The notes beneath the pieces are model-generated. The model ran no database searches and was not told the DNA's origin. It was given only the letters and a program-made list of their open reading frames with translations. 64,000 nt of DNA from UBA7803 sp963822255 (lineage in GTDB: Bacteria > Pseudomonadota > Gammaproteobacteria > Pseudomonadales > Azotimanducaceae): positions 62,001-126,000 of the forward strand of contig CAWGGV010000008.1 in the NCBI GenBank assembly GCA_963822255.1, in the 5' to 3' direction. A program made the position numbers and the translations under genes. Shown in pieces: positions 41,381 to 50,293 of this stretch (positions are counted from its first letter, which is position 1; the number at the start of each line of letters is the position of its first letter).

Positions 41381-43222
41381 CTACGGCGTGGCCACGCCCG
41401 GGTCCAGCGGCAGGAAGATCGAAAATGCGGTGCCCTGTCCCGGCGAGGTGCGGACGTCGATGCTGCCGCGAAGCTCGTCCACCAGGCGATGCACGATGTG
41501 CAGGCCGAGGCCCGAGTGCTCGCCGCCTTTGCTGGTCTGCTTGGGTTCCGCGAGCCGGTCGAGCACCTCGCGCGGCAGCCCGGGTCCCGTGTCGCTGACC
41601 GAGATCAGCGCTCCTTCACGCCCCTCGCGGTAGACGCCGCTGGTGGTGCTGACCGTGACGCTCGCTCCCTGAACGGCCTCGATGGCATTGCGAACCAGAT
41701 TGTTCAGAATCTGCGCCAGCCGGTGCTCGTCCGTGCGGACGAAGAGCGTTCCGGCGACAAGGTGCTCGCTGAGATTGACCCGATACTCTCCGGCGTAGCC
41801 GAGGTGCAGCTCCACCACCCGGCGGGCAAGGGCGTTGAGGTCGAGGTCGGAGAAATCGACGCGGGACTCCGGCCGGTCCGCCTCCAGATGCGGAACTTCC
41901 GGCACTTGAGAGATGATGTCTCCCGCCCGGCTGAGCTCGCCACCGATGAGCCGCAGTTGCGCCACCGCCTCGGGCTCGTGCTCGAGCTTCAGCTCGAGTA
42001 TGTGGAGGTAGTTGTTGACGATGCTGAGGGGATTGTTGACCTCATGGGCCAGCTCCCGCAGACGCATCTCCTCGCGCTGGCGGAACCGGTTGAGAACGTC
42101 GGCGACGGCCCCGCCCGGCAGCGCCGGGGCGGACACTCGACGCGCCACCTCGGCTCCATAGAGGGCCATCGCCGTTTCCTGATCTACGTCTTCGTCCACC
42201 GCGAACACCAGCACCCCGACCGGCGCGCCAACGCTGTCCGCGAGCGGCATACAGACGCCGTCATCGCTGCCGAGGTGCCGCAGCACCTGCCGATCCGCCA
42301 CCGACTGGTCGGGCCGCGCGACCAGCTCCAGCCGCTGACGTTCCCGCGCGCTGCGGGCGATGGTGCTCGACTGGGAAGCGAGGGCGACATCGGGTCCCCC
42401 GCCGCCGACGCGCAGCAGGCGCGTGGCGGCGGCGTCCAGCAGGAACAACTCTGGTGCTCCACCGAACAAGCGCCGGGAAATCAGCCGGTGGGCGTCCAGC
42501 AGTTCGGCATCGGATGCTACCCGGCGCGGCGGGAGCAGCCTGCCGAGCTGGGAGATCTGCAGCCGCAGCCACAGCCGCTCCCCGTAGTCGGCGTCGTCCT
42601 CCGCCGAGAGATCCAGCCGGTCGAGCAGCTCCCGGCTGCGGACCTCTGCCGACGCCAGCACCTGCTGGAAGCGCTCCGGGTCGATGCCGAGCAGTCCCTC
42701 TGCGATCTCCTGGGACGCCAGAGTGTCGGTGACGTCGAGCGACTCCACCACCGCGAACAGGCGGTGGATGGCGGACGCATCCTCGAGCAGCTCCGGCCGG
42801 GCGCCGCGGAAGGCCAGAAGCTCGGTGAGCAGCGGGTCCTGCGGCAGGTTTACGCCGGAGGCCGCCAGCAGCACCCGCCAGCGAACGGCGACCGGGTCCG
42901 GCAGACCCAACTCCGCCGCGAGCTGCTCGCCCGCGACGCTGACATTCAGCACCGACTGCCACTGATCGAACGACAACCGCACGCTGCCGGACACTGTCAA
43001 AACCGCCAGCGCCTGAGACATGGCCAGATCGTGGAAGCGCTCCGGCGCCAGCGCCGAGACGGTGTCGATGAAAGCGGCTGGATCGGCAGGACAGTCGAGG
43101 AGCTGCAGCCAGCGGCTCAGGAGGTCAGCGTCGGTTCCGAGCAGCAGCGCCAGCTCCGTCGGGTCGAACGGATCGCGGCTCGTCATCTCGAGATACCGAT
43201 CAATTACCGCCTCGGGCGTCAC
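41381..43222 (-). CDS. Sensor histidine kinase with N-terminal HDOD-like and GAF-like regions
   Basis: 613 residues, soluble. The first 180 residues are helical and HDOD-like (LALLLGTDADLLSRWLQLLD, FHDLAMSQALAVLTVSGSV). Residues about 230-370 look GAF-like (VCMPLADSVGAPVGVLVFAV). The kinase core follows: H-box LRELAHEVNNPLSIV, N-box LNNLVRNAIEAV, G-boxes SDTGPGLPREV and SGLGLHIVHRL. The GTG at 43222 has AGGAGG seven bases upstream and is preferred over the frame start at 43333. No cognate regulator lies adjacent. HDOD domains are more usual in signalling proteins with GGDEF/EAL, so the fusion to a kinase is less common. Confidence 0.85.
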   Translation of the reverse strand: MTPEAVIDRYLEMTSRDPFDPTELALLLGTDADLLSRWLQLLDCPADPAAFIDTVSALAPERFHDLAMSQALAVLTVSGSVRLSFDQWQSVLNVSVAGEQLAAELGLPDPVAVRWRVLLAASGVNLPQDPLLTELLAFRGARPELLEDASAIHRLFAVVESLDVTDTLASQEIAEGLLGIDPERFQQVLASAEVRSRELLDRLDLSAEDDADYGERLWLRLQISQLGRLLPPRRVASDAELLDAHRLISRRLFGGAPELFLLDAAATRLLRVGGGGPDVALASQSSTIARSARERQRLELVARPDQSVADRQVLRHLGSDDGVCMPLADSVGAPVGVLVFAVDEDVDQETAMALYGAEVARRVSAPALPGGAVADVLNRFRQREEMRLRELAHEVNNPLSIVNNYLHILELKLEHEPEAVAQLRLIGGELSRAGDIISQVPEVPHLEADRPESRVDFSDLDLNALARRVVELHLGYAGEYRVNLSEHLVAGTLFVRTDEHRLAQILNNLVRNAIEAVQGASVTVSTTSGVYREGREGALISVSDTGPGLPREVLDRLAEPKQTSKGGEHSGLGLHIVHRLVDELRGSIDVRTSPGQGTAFSIFLPLDPGVATP

Positions 43223-43553
43223 CAACGGCCTCCTGAATGATCTCCAGCCCAGTCGAGGCGTGCTCGAAAGCAGGCGGCGATTCGGCTCGACGTGGCGACC
43301 GCGTGTCCCTGTGCAGCTACCCTGGCTTCTCAACCCAGCGCCGGTGGTTCAATAACCGGCTCGAGACGTTGCCGCACCGATGCGTGCACTGGCCCGTTGA
43401 GATAGCCCTGGCATTCTAATGGCACACGCAGACCCGCTCGTCTCCAAGATGTAATCTCAAGTCGCGGGTATTCGGGTTCTTTTCAGGAAGTTACGGCGGC
43501 TTCTGCAGAGAAAGCGTCAGAAATCCGACGCCTTTCGGGTAGCTCCGGGACGA
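43223..43553. other. Intergenic region between pyrF and histidine kinase
   Basis: 331 bp on the upstream side of the kinase and downstream of pyrF. It holds the pyrF terminator (43505-43531) and a hairpin GCCGGT...ACCGGC (43340-43360). I see no gene. Confidence 0.5.
43505..43531 (-). terminator. Terminator downstream of pyrF
   Basis: On the minus strand the stem GCGTC / GACGC encloses an 8-nt loop and is followed by TTTCTCTG, 23 bp after the pyrF stop. Confidence 0.6.
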
Positions 43554-44402
43554 TCAGATGACGCTGCCGCGCGACTCGCGGTCAGTGCGCAGGCTCCGCA
43601 TCTCGTCCCGCAGAGCCAGCGCGGAATCGCGGGCGGCGTCGGCAAATCGTACACCTTCACCCGCGTACAGCACTGATCTGGAGGCGTTGATGACCAGCCC
43701 TTGGCCGCGGCTATCGAGCCCGGCGTTGATGACTGCGCGCAGGTCCCCGCCCTGGGCGCCGATGCCGGGGACCAGCAGCGGGACGTCCCCCGCCGCAGCG
43801 CGGATTCGGCGCAGATCGTCGGCGTAGGTGGCGCCGGCAACCAGCATGAGACGACCCGACTGGTCCCAGCTTCCGGCAGCGGCAGCGACGCGCAGGAACA
43901 CCGGGTCCTCCGGCGGATGGTTCTGCAGCCAGGCGCTGTCGGGATTGCTGGTCCGGCAGAGCATGAAGATGCCTCGCCCCTCATAGGCCAGATACGGCTC
44001 CACGCTCTCGCGCCCGGGATAAGGATTCACCGTCACCGCATCGGCGCGGTAGCGCTCGAACACCTCGCGGGCGTACATGCGGGCGGTGTCGCCGATATCG
44101 CTCCGCTTGGCGTCGAGGATGACGGGCACCTCGGGATGGCGGTTGTGAACGTATTCGATCAGCCGCACGAGCTCGGCCTCCGCACCCAGGGCGGAGAAGT
44201 AGGCGATCTGCGGCTTGAAGGCGCAGACCAGATCCGCGGTGGCGTCGACGATGGCGGCACAGAACTCGAGCAACGGACGGTCGCCGCCGCGCAGGTGGTC
44301 CGGCAGGCGCGCCAGGTCCGGGTCGAGGCCGACGCACATCAGGGTGTCGGCATCGCTCCAGCGCTGTCGCAGTTGGTCCGTGAAAGGAGGTCGAGCAGCC
44401 AC
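43554..44402 (-). CDS. pyrF: Orotidine 5'-phosphate decarboxylase (type 2, mycobacterial-like)
   Basis: 282 residues. Converts OMP to UMP, the last step of pyrimidine synthesis. The active-site signature is PVILDAKRSDIGDTARMYA, with catalytic Lys/Asp, and the N-terminus LMCVGLDPDLARLP is typical of the larger type 2 enzymes. The C-terminus includes LLVPGIGAQGGDLRAVI and the phosphate loop VINASRSVLYA. The frame opens at 44480, but a TATAAT box at 44409-44414 lies inside that extension, so the GTG at 44402 is chosen; the mRNA may be nearly leaderless. Confidence 0.94.
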   Translation of the reverse strand: MAARPPFTDQLRQRWSDADTLMCVGLDPDLARLPDHLRGGDRPLLEFCAAIVDATADLVCAFKPQIAYFSALGAEAELVRLIEYVHNRHPEVPVILDAKRSDIGDTARMYAREVFERYRADAVTVNPYPGRESVEPYLAYEGRGIFMLCRTSNPDSAWLQNHPPEDPVFLRVAAAAGSWDQSGRLMLVAGATYADDLRRIRAAAGDVPLLVPGIGAQGGDLRAVINAGLDSRGQGLVINASRSVLYAGEGVRFADAARDSALALRDEMRSLRTDRESRGSVI

Positions 44403-44408
44403 GGCGCG

Positions 44409-44438
44409 ATTATAGGCCGAGGTGTGCAAAAGCGTCAC
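44409..44438 (-). promoter_or_regulatory. Sigma-70 type promoter for pyrF
   Basis: On the minus strand, GTGACG (44438-44433), 18-bp spacer, TATAAT (44414-44409), a perfect -10. The expected transcription start falls at or near the pyrF GTG. Confidence 0.6.
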
Positions 44439-44592
44439 CGCAGGTGACCTGGAGCGGCAGGTCATGGGCGCGCACGGCACCCCGTCGGCCCGTGCTCATC
44501 CGCCACATCTCCGATACACGCCTTTCAGATCATAGGGTTAAGATGCCCACGCCATCGTGGCACGGATCTCGCTGTTCAGCTGCGGTGCAAAG

Positions 44593-44655
44593 CGCGGCGA
44601 AGCCGCGGCCGAACGCCGGCAGGCAAATTCGTCGGTGCAGGGCCCCTTCGGGCCC
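44593..44655 (+). other. Two strong hairpins in the leader of the PilZ gene
   Basis: CGCGGC-GAA-GCCGCG (44593-44607) and GGGCCC-CTTC-GGGCCC (44640-44655), ending 29 bp before the PilZ ATG. This could be an RNA control element or an attenuator; I recognise no riboswitch family. Confidence 0.4.
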
Positions 44656-44684
44656 GGTCGGATACAGGGACTGGAGCCAGCAAC

Positions 44685-45107
44685 ATGTCGGACAACATCA
44701 TCGACTTCTCCAGCGTGCGGGTGAGAACGCGCCAGCGCAGTCTCGACAAGCGCATGCACCCGCGGCTCGAGACGGACGACCGGCTGTTCACCCAGGTAGT
44801 GCTGTCGGCGGATGATCCGGATCTGGTGGGCACCACGCTCTCCTGCACGGCTGTCAACATGTCGGTCGGCGGCATCCAGTTTGCCACCAGCCGTCCGCTC
44901 CCCGTGGGCGCGTTGCTCGACCTATGGGTGGACATATCCAGCCGTCCCGGCAAGTTCTTTCTGGCGGGCGAGGTAAGGTGGGTACGGCCCGCCGACGCCG
45001 ACGAAGACCAGGACCCTGTCTGGCATGTGGGCGTGCAGCTCAGGTCCGGCGCCGCGACCGACATCCTCGACTGGCGCGACTATCACGCGACCGCCAACAC
45101 GCCCTGA
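44685..45107 (+). CDS. PilZ domain protein (c-di-GMP binding)
   Basis: 140 residues. A PilZ domain binds cyclic di-GMP through an RxxxR motif and a following (D/N)xSxxG. Here the arginines are in SLDKRMHPRLE and the second motif is VNMSVGGIQFA. The rest is a beta barrel (PVGALLDLWVDI, FFLAGEVRWV, WHVGVQL). Soluble. It precedes the DUF1631 gene, with an inverted repeat between. Both may be c-di-GMP-linked (inference). Confidence 0.9.
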   Translation: MSDNIIDFSSVRVRTRQRSLDKRMHPRLETDDRLFTQVVLSADDPDLVGTTLSCTAVNMSVGGIQFATSRPLPVGALLDLWVDISSRPGKFFLAGEVRWVRPADADEDQDPVWHVGVQLRSGAATDILDWRDYHATANTP

Positions 45108-45119
45108 TCTCACCATCAG

Positions 45120-45148
45120 AACGTGATCTGGATCACCCGGATCACGTT
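45120..45148. repeat. Inverted repeat between PilZ and DUF1631 genes
   Basis: AACGTGATC / GATCACGTT, 9-bp perfect arms, 11-bp centre TGGATCACCCG that itself repeats GATCAC. No T-tract, so an operator is as likely as a terminator. Confidence 0.5.
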
Positions 45149-45224
45149 GCTCCGATCCCAGCTACAAACTCCTGAAACTGCTTTAATTCCGCTTACATCG
45201 TGAGGATTCGGGAGCTTTTCCCTG

Positions 45225-47594
45225 GTGTCCAACCCGAAGGTCGTCTCCCTGCAGCCGGACCGCAAGCCAGCGTCGGCATTCCCGCCGATCGTCAGCAGCG
45301 TGCGTCAACAAGCGCGCAAGCAGCTGCTGGTGCTGGTCCGTGACCTGCTGAACGGGATGGACGACGCGTTGTTCGAGATGGCCGACCGCTCCCAGAGCAA
45401 CACCGATCACAACCTCTATTTCGACTCCATGCGGCAAATCCGTCTCTACCGCGGCGATGTGGAGAGCCGATTCGTAGAGGAAGTGAACCGGCGCTTCGAC
45501 GACGTATTCATTCCCGGCGGCGAAACCGCAACCGATTCACTGGACTCCATGGACGCCGACGACATCAGTCTGCTGAACCACGACGATCTCGAGATCTCGG
45601 TCGCCATCAGCGGGATCGTCTCCAAGGTCACCAGTCAGTTCTCGTTGCCCATCATGGAGCTGACCCGGCGCTTCGATCACCTTGCCAAACACCTGACCAT
45701 CAACGAGCGCCGCAACCCCCTGGGGCCGCAGATGGTCAGTGAGGCTTTCGCCGCCGCCATCGAGCCCACCGAGGTCGACATCAAGATCCGCATCATCCTG
45801 CTGAAGCTGTTCGAGCGGATGGTCATGCAGCGGATGGGGCCCGTCTACCAGAAGGCCAACCGCACGCTGATGGAGGCTGGCGTGCTGAAGGACCTACCGC
45901 GCAATCTCGGCCGCGGACGCAATGCCAGCGCAGCCGTAACCCCGCGCCCCAGCGGCCGGGACGGCTCTGGCCCGCTCGCCGCCGCCGCCGGATACGGCAG
46001 CGGCCACGCGACGGGCGGCGCCAGCCCCAGCAACGATTTCAATGCCGGTATGGCCGCCGCCGGAACGTCCTACAGACGGACCTCGGACAGTCAGGGAGGC
46101 GTCACCGCATACGGTGACACGGGCCCTGGCGGTTCAGAGGGTGACGTGGGCATCGGATCCGGCGGCGGCTTCGGCACCATACAGGCGCTGATGGCGCAAC
46201 TTCGCGGTTCCGCCGAAGGCGCTCTGGTCGACCCTGGCGCAGCGATCGCCACGTCGGCGCTGATCGAGCTGCTGAACGCCGTGCAGGCGGAGTCGGGCGG
46301 CGAGCGGTTCAGCATCGAGCGGGTTCCGCCACGGCTGAACCTGCGCGAGGTGGTGGTGCGCCGCGCCCGCGACGCCGGAGAGGTCAGCGGTGAGACGGTG
46401 ACCCAGCTCGGACGGGCGGACGAAGACGTCGTCACGTTCATCGGGCTGTTGTTCGACTACATTCTGAACGATCGCAATCTGGCAATCCCGATGAAGGCGC
46501 TCATCGCCCGTTTGCAGATCCCGATCGTCAAGCTCGCCATCCTCGACAAGGCGTTCTTCGACCGCTCGTCGCACCCCGCCCGGCAGCTTCTGAACGAGCT
46601 TTCCAGCGCGGGTATCGGCTGGAGCTCCGCGGCGGAGCTCAAGCGCGACGCCGTCTACGACATGATCGAATCCGTGGTGCTGCGGGTACTGAACGGGTTC
46701 AACGACAACCCGCACATCTTTGACGAGCTGCTGGACGAGATGCGCGCCTTCCGCTCCCGAGACGGCGCCAGAAACGAGCGCATGGAGCAGCGGGTCAGGG
46801 AGACCGAAAGCGGCCGGGCAAGGACTCTGGCCGCCAGGCAGGAAGTTCAGAAGGTCGTCAACCAGAAGGCGTGCGGGCTGCGGCTCCCCAGAGAACTCGG
46901 CAGGTTCCTGTCTGACGTGTGGAGCCGCGTCATGGTCTACATCAGCCTGCGGGACGGCGTCGGCTCGGCCGCTTGGGAAGCTCTCATGTGCACGCTGGAC
47001 GATCTGCTCTGGGCCCTGCAGCCGCTCGACGATGTGGCGCAGATCGACGAGCGCGACTCGCTTCGCGACAGCTTGATCGATCGCCTGCGGACAGGCATGG
47101 ACCTGGTGCAGTTGAACGAGGCCGACCAGAACCTCTGGTGCGAGCTGATCCATGGCCAGCTCGAGGAGGTGAGCCGCAGCGATCGCACGTTCCTGCAGGA
47201 CGACGACGAGGTGCCCCGCTCCACCAATCTGTTTCCGGAGATGGACGAGATCGTCCTGGCAACGCCCCACGAGCTCACGGACAGCTACCAGGGAGAAGCC
47301 CCGGCGCCGGATTTCCTCGAGAAAATCAACAAACTGACCGAAGGCCGCTGGCTGGAGATCCGCCAGGACGACGGCTCGCAGCTACGAGCCAAGCTGGCGA
47401 CCATCGTCCGGCCGGGCGACCGCTACGTGTTCGTCAACCGGCGCGGCATGAAGATCGCCGAGAAGACGCGCATGGAACTCGCCCGAGACCTGCAGGACGA
47501 CCGCTTGCTGTTGCTCGACGACTCCGAAATGTTCGACAGGGCCCTGGAAGCGGTTATCGGCAATTTGCGGAACATGCAGGTGTCGCGGGACTGA
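45225..47594 (+). CDS. DUF1631 family protein
   Basis: 789 residues from a GTG. Soluble, mostly helical: LVRDLLNGMDDALFEMADRS and MRQIRLYRGDVESRFVEEVN at the N-terminus are typical of DUF1631 proteins. A Gly/Ser/Ala-rich linker at about 225-320 separates two helical halves, and the last 150 residues form a beta-rich domain (GRWLEIRQDDGSQLRAKLAT, RYVFVNRRGMKIAEK) that resembles the PilZ-like end of this family. The function is unknown. It sits next to a PilZ gene and ends 4 bp from convergent ribE. Confidence 0.87.
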   Translation: MSNPKVVSLQPDRKPASAFPPIVSSVRQQARKQLLVLVRDLLNGMDDALFEMADRSQSNTDHNLYFDSMRQIRLYRGDVESRFVEEVNRRFDDVFIPGGETATDSLDSMDADDISLLNHDDLEISVAISGIVSKVTSQFSLPIMELTRRFDHLAKHLTINERRNPLGPQMVSEAFAAAIEPTEVDIKIRIILLKLFERMVMQRMGPVYQKANRTLMEAGVLKDLPRNLGRGRNASAAVTPRPSGRDGSGPLAAAAGYGSGHATGGASPSNDFNAGMAAAGTSYRRTSDSQGGVTAYGDTGPGGSEGDVGIGSGGGFGTIQALMAQLRGSAEGALVDPGAAIATSALIELLNAVQAESGGERFSIERVPPRLNLREVVVRRARDAGEVSGETVTQLGRADEDVVTFIGLLFDYILNDRNLAIPMKALIARLQIPIVKLAILDKAFFDRSSHPARQLLNELSSAGIGWSSAAELKRDAVYDMIESVVLRVLNGFNDNPHIFDELLDEMRAFRSRDGARNERMEQRVRETESGRARTLAARQEVQKVVNQKACGLRLPRELGRFLSDVWSRVMVYISLRDGVGSAAWEALMCTLDDLLWALQPLDDVAQIDERDSLRDSLIDRLRTGMDLVQLNEADQNLWCELIHGQLEEVSRSDRTFLQDDDEVPRSTNLFPEMDEIVLATPHELTDSYQGEAPAPDFLEKINKLTEGRWLEIRQDDGSQLRAKLATIVRPGDRYVFVNRRGMKIAEKTRMELARDLQDDRLLLLDDSEMFDRALEAVIGNLRNMQVSRD

Positions 47595-47598
47595 CTTC

Positions 47599-48207
47599 CT
47601 ACTGTGACGCCATCAACCGCTCGACGGTGTCGACGATGGTCTGGGTCTGCGCGTCCACCTCCAGATTGACCTGATCGCCCGCTTTTACGGTTCCCAAGGT
47701 GGTGCGGGCGATCGTCTCAGGGATCAGGCAGACGCCGATCTCGCGGACGGCGCGGTCGAGACGGGCGATGGTGAGGCTCGCACCGTCCACGGCCACGAAA
47801 CCCTTGAGCGAAAGGTACTTCATCAGCGGCTCCGGCGCCCGCAAGTAGACGTTCCGTTCGTTCGGCGCCTCTTCCACCCGCACCACTTCGGCCGTCCCAG
47901 AGACGTGGCCGGACAGCAGATGCCCCCCCACCTCGTCACCGACGCGAAAGGAGCGCTCGACATTCACACGTGAGCCGACGGCTAAGGTGCCGAGGTTGGT
48001 GGTCTCCAGTGTCTGGCGGATCACGTCGAAGGTGACGTCGGGGCCATCGCAGCCGGTGACGGTGAGGCATGTACCGTTCACCGCGACCGACGCTCCCTGC
48101 TCGAGCCCGGCTGCGAGCGTGCCCAGGGTGACCGTCAGGCGACGCAGCCCCGGCTCGTCCGCCACAGCGCTGATCTCACATAAGCTCTGGACGATTCCCG
48201 TGAACAC
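47599..48207 (-). CDS. ribE: Riboflavin synthase, alpha subunit
   Basis: 202 residues. Dismutates two 6,7-dimethyl-8-ribityllumazines to riboflavin plus a pyrimidine. Two lumazine-binding repeats: MFTGIVQSL, VNGTCLTVTG and GGHLLSGHVSGTAEV in the first, FVAVDGASLTIA and related segments in the second. ATG at 48207. It stands alone, without ribBA or ribH beside it. No FMN riboswitch recognised upstream. It overlaps nothing; the TPR gene ends 48 bp upstream. Confidence 0.95.
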   Translation of the reverse strand: MFTGIVQSLCEISAVADEPGLRRLTVTLGTLAAGLEQGASVAVNGTCLTVTGCDGPDVTFDVIRQTLETTNLGTLAVGSRVNVERSFRVGDEVGGHLLSGHVSGTAEVVRVEEAPNERNVYLRAPEPLMKYLSLKGFVAVDGASLTIARLDRAVREIGVCLIPETIARTTLGTVKAGDQVNLEVDAQTQTIVDTVERLMASQ

Positions 48208-48255
48208 GCGCGCCTCCGACCTCCGGCTGGGCGGCCGTTCGCCTACGAAAGGAGA

Positions 48256-49588
48256 TTAGAGCGACGCCCGTTGCAGCTGCTCCTGGCGTTTCTGCTCACT
48301 CTCGATGTACTGAATCCACTGCTGGCAGATCCGCTGATTGCCCTCGTCCTTCTCACGACGGGAGATCGTACGGCAGGTGACGAACGCCTGGCGGGCCTTG
48401 TCCGGCTCCTTCATGTTGGACAGACACATGCCCTTGATCTGGTAGACGGTCTGCTCCTGGCGCAGCCCTCCCTTCTTCAGGGCATTATCCGCCGCCTTCA
48501 CGCACGCCTCGGGCTTGTCCGCGTCCAGGTACAGCGATGCCAGCCGCTCATAGATCCGGCCCTCGTCCGACAACTCGGCCGCCTTCTCGAGCACCGGGAT
48601 TGCCTTGTCCGTTTCCTGGGACAGCTGCCAGGCCTGGCCGAGCTGTTGCAGCGTGTCGGCGGAGCGCTTGATCACACCGTCGTTGATGCCCCGCTCCATC
48701 ACCCGGGCGGCACGCCAGGGCAGATTGGCCTGCATGAGCGTGCCGGCGTAATTGATCAGGTCGCCCTGCTCGGTCAGGTAGCCGCCAACGTCGGCTGCCT
48801 CATAGGTCCAGAGAGCTTGCTTGTCGTGCCCGAGCTGGGCTTCGATGCCCGCCAGCCGTATCCAGTAGTCCCGCTTCGGGTACTCCTTGACCAGGGTGTG
48901 CAGGGTCTCCAGCGTCTTCGGCCAGTTCTCCTGCTCGTAGTACAGGTAGTTGAGCAGCGCCCAGGTCTGCTCTTTGACCGGGGTGTTCCGGTCCTGGGAT
49001 ACCTTGACGCCTTTCTCGATCTCGTTGATAGCGGCCGGGTAGTTGTTCATCTGGTAGTAGACCTGACCCATGAAGATGTACGGGTCCGGGCCGGGATTGT
49101 CGGCCTTGGTGATCCACTGCTGCATGTAGTCCAGCGCCTGCTGGTAGTTCTCGTTGACGAATGAGAGCTGGGCCAGGGTGTAGATGGTCTGAACTTCGAG
49201 CCCGGAAGGGATGTCCTCACCCTGCGCCAGGACGTTCTTGTAGGCGTCGATCGCCTTCCCATAATCCTCTTTCGAGAAGAACACGAAGCCGAGGATGTTG
49301 TAGACCTGGCCGATCTTCGTTTCCGTTCATCCGGTTCTTGTGATCGAGCATGCTGTTCAGCGTCTCTTCGGCCGTGGCGTAGTCCTTGGCTTCCACCGCC
49401 TCCTGCGCCTCGGAGAGCTTCTTGTAGGTGGCCTCGCTCATGGCCGGGACCCGCCGGGTCTCGGGCTTCTTTTCTTCCTGCGCGTCGGCCGCCAGCGCCG
49501 CAGTGCCGGTGAAGCCGAACTCGTGCAGGAACGGAGCGGCGGCGTAAAGCGCCAGCGCGCAACACAGGTAGACGATTCGCTTCAACAT
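48256..49588 (-). CDS. TPR repeat protein of the TonB system (frameshift near 49315)
   Basis: Signal peptide (RIVYLCCALALYAAAPFL) then TPR repeats: EAQEAVEAKDYATAEETLNS in the first frame, and in the second frame KEDYGKAIDAYKNVLAQGED, NENYQQALDYMQQWITKADN and others to the end. The reading frame breaks after MLDHKNRMNGN; skipping one base restores KIGQVYNILGF. So there is one extra base (or two missing) near 49315, either a sequencing error or a real frameshift. Full product about 443 residues. TPR proteins of this kind follow tonB in gammaproteobacterial TonB clusters and may act in the periplasm. Its gene is last in the run DUF3450-ExbB-ExbB-ExbD-TonB-TPR. Confidence 0.8.
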
Positions 49589-49672
49589 CTCTTTTCTCTC
49601 ATTTCCCCGTCTCGCCTCCCGGGCCCTGGCAGACCGTGCGCCGGAGCGGACCCGTCCGTCTGCGCGGCGGCA

Positions 49673-50278
49673 TCAATTGTCGGCCAGCTCGAAGGTAATG
49701 AGGTTACGTACCCCGGCCACGTCGATGGCTTCGCCGTTCACCACCTTGGGCTTGTACTTGAACTTCAGCGCAGCCTGTATGGCCGCACGGTCGAAAATGC
49801 CGGGCGGCTCCGACTCGATCACCACCGGATCGCGTACCGTGCCGGCCTTGGTCACCGTGAACTCCAGCAGCACGTGACCTTCGATGCCCCGCGTCTGCGC
49901 ACGGCGGGGATACACTGGCGCCACCTTCACGATGGGCAGATATTCGCCATCGGTGCTGAACCCGCCAACACCTCCCACGTTCAGGTCGACCTTGGCGTTC
50001 ACCTTGCCCACGTCCACACCGATGCTGACGCTGTTGGTGTCGAACGATTGCTGCGGCATGTCCGGCGGCGGCTCGTCCGGCGGCGGCGGCGGCTTCGGCT
50101 TACGCTGTTTGACCTCGACGTCGTTTTCCTTCTCGAGGTGAACGAAGTCGACGATCTTGCCCTTGACGCCCTTGTCGAGGGCAGTCTCCTGATTGCTGAT
50201 CAGCGCCTGCATCACGATGAACAGACCGAACGTGATGGCCGCCCCGAAAACGATTCCGAACACCAAGCGTGCAATCAT
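49673..50278 (-). CDS. tonB: Energy transducer TonB
   Basis: 201 residues. One N-terminal membrane anchor (LVFGIVFGAAITFGLFIVM), a short proline-rich linker (KPKPPPPPDEPPPD) and a C-terminal TonB domain (YPRRAQTRGIEGHVLLEFTV, FDRAAIQAALKFKYKP). It couples the proton gradient, via ExbB/ExbD, to outer-membrane transporters. It lies 15 bp after exbD in the same operon. The linker is shorter than in E. coli TonB. Confidence 0.94.
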   Translation of the reverse strand: MIARLVFGIVFGAAITFGLFIVMQALISNQETALDKGVKGKIVDFVHLEKENDVEVKQRKPKPPPPPDEPPPDMPQQSFDTNSVSIGVDVGKVNAKVDLNVGGVGGFSTDGEYLPIVKVAPVYPRRAQTRGIEGHVLLEFTVTKAGTVRDPVVIESEPPGIFDRAAIQAALKFKYKPKVVNGEAIDVAGVRNLITFELADN

Positions 50279-50293
50279 CTTGCTTACGCCCCC

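Noticed and set aside
41489..43240. 583-codon frame antisense to the histidine kinase
   Set aside because: All kinase motifs are on the minus strand; the antisense is His/Gln/Arg-rich shadow.
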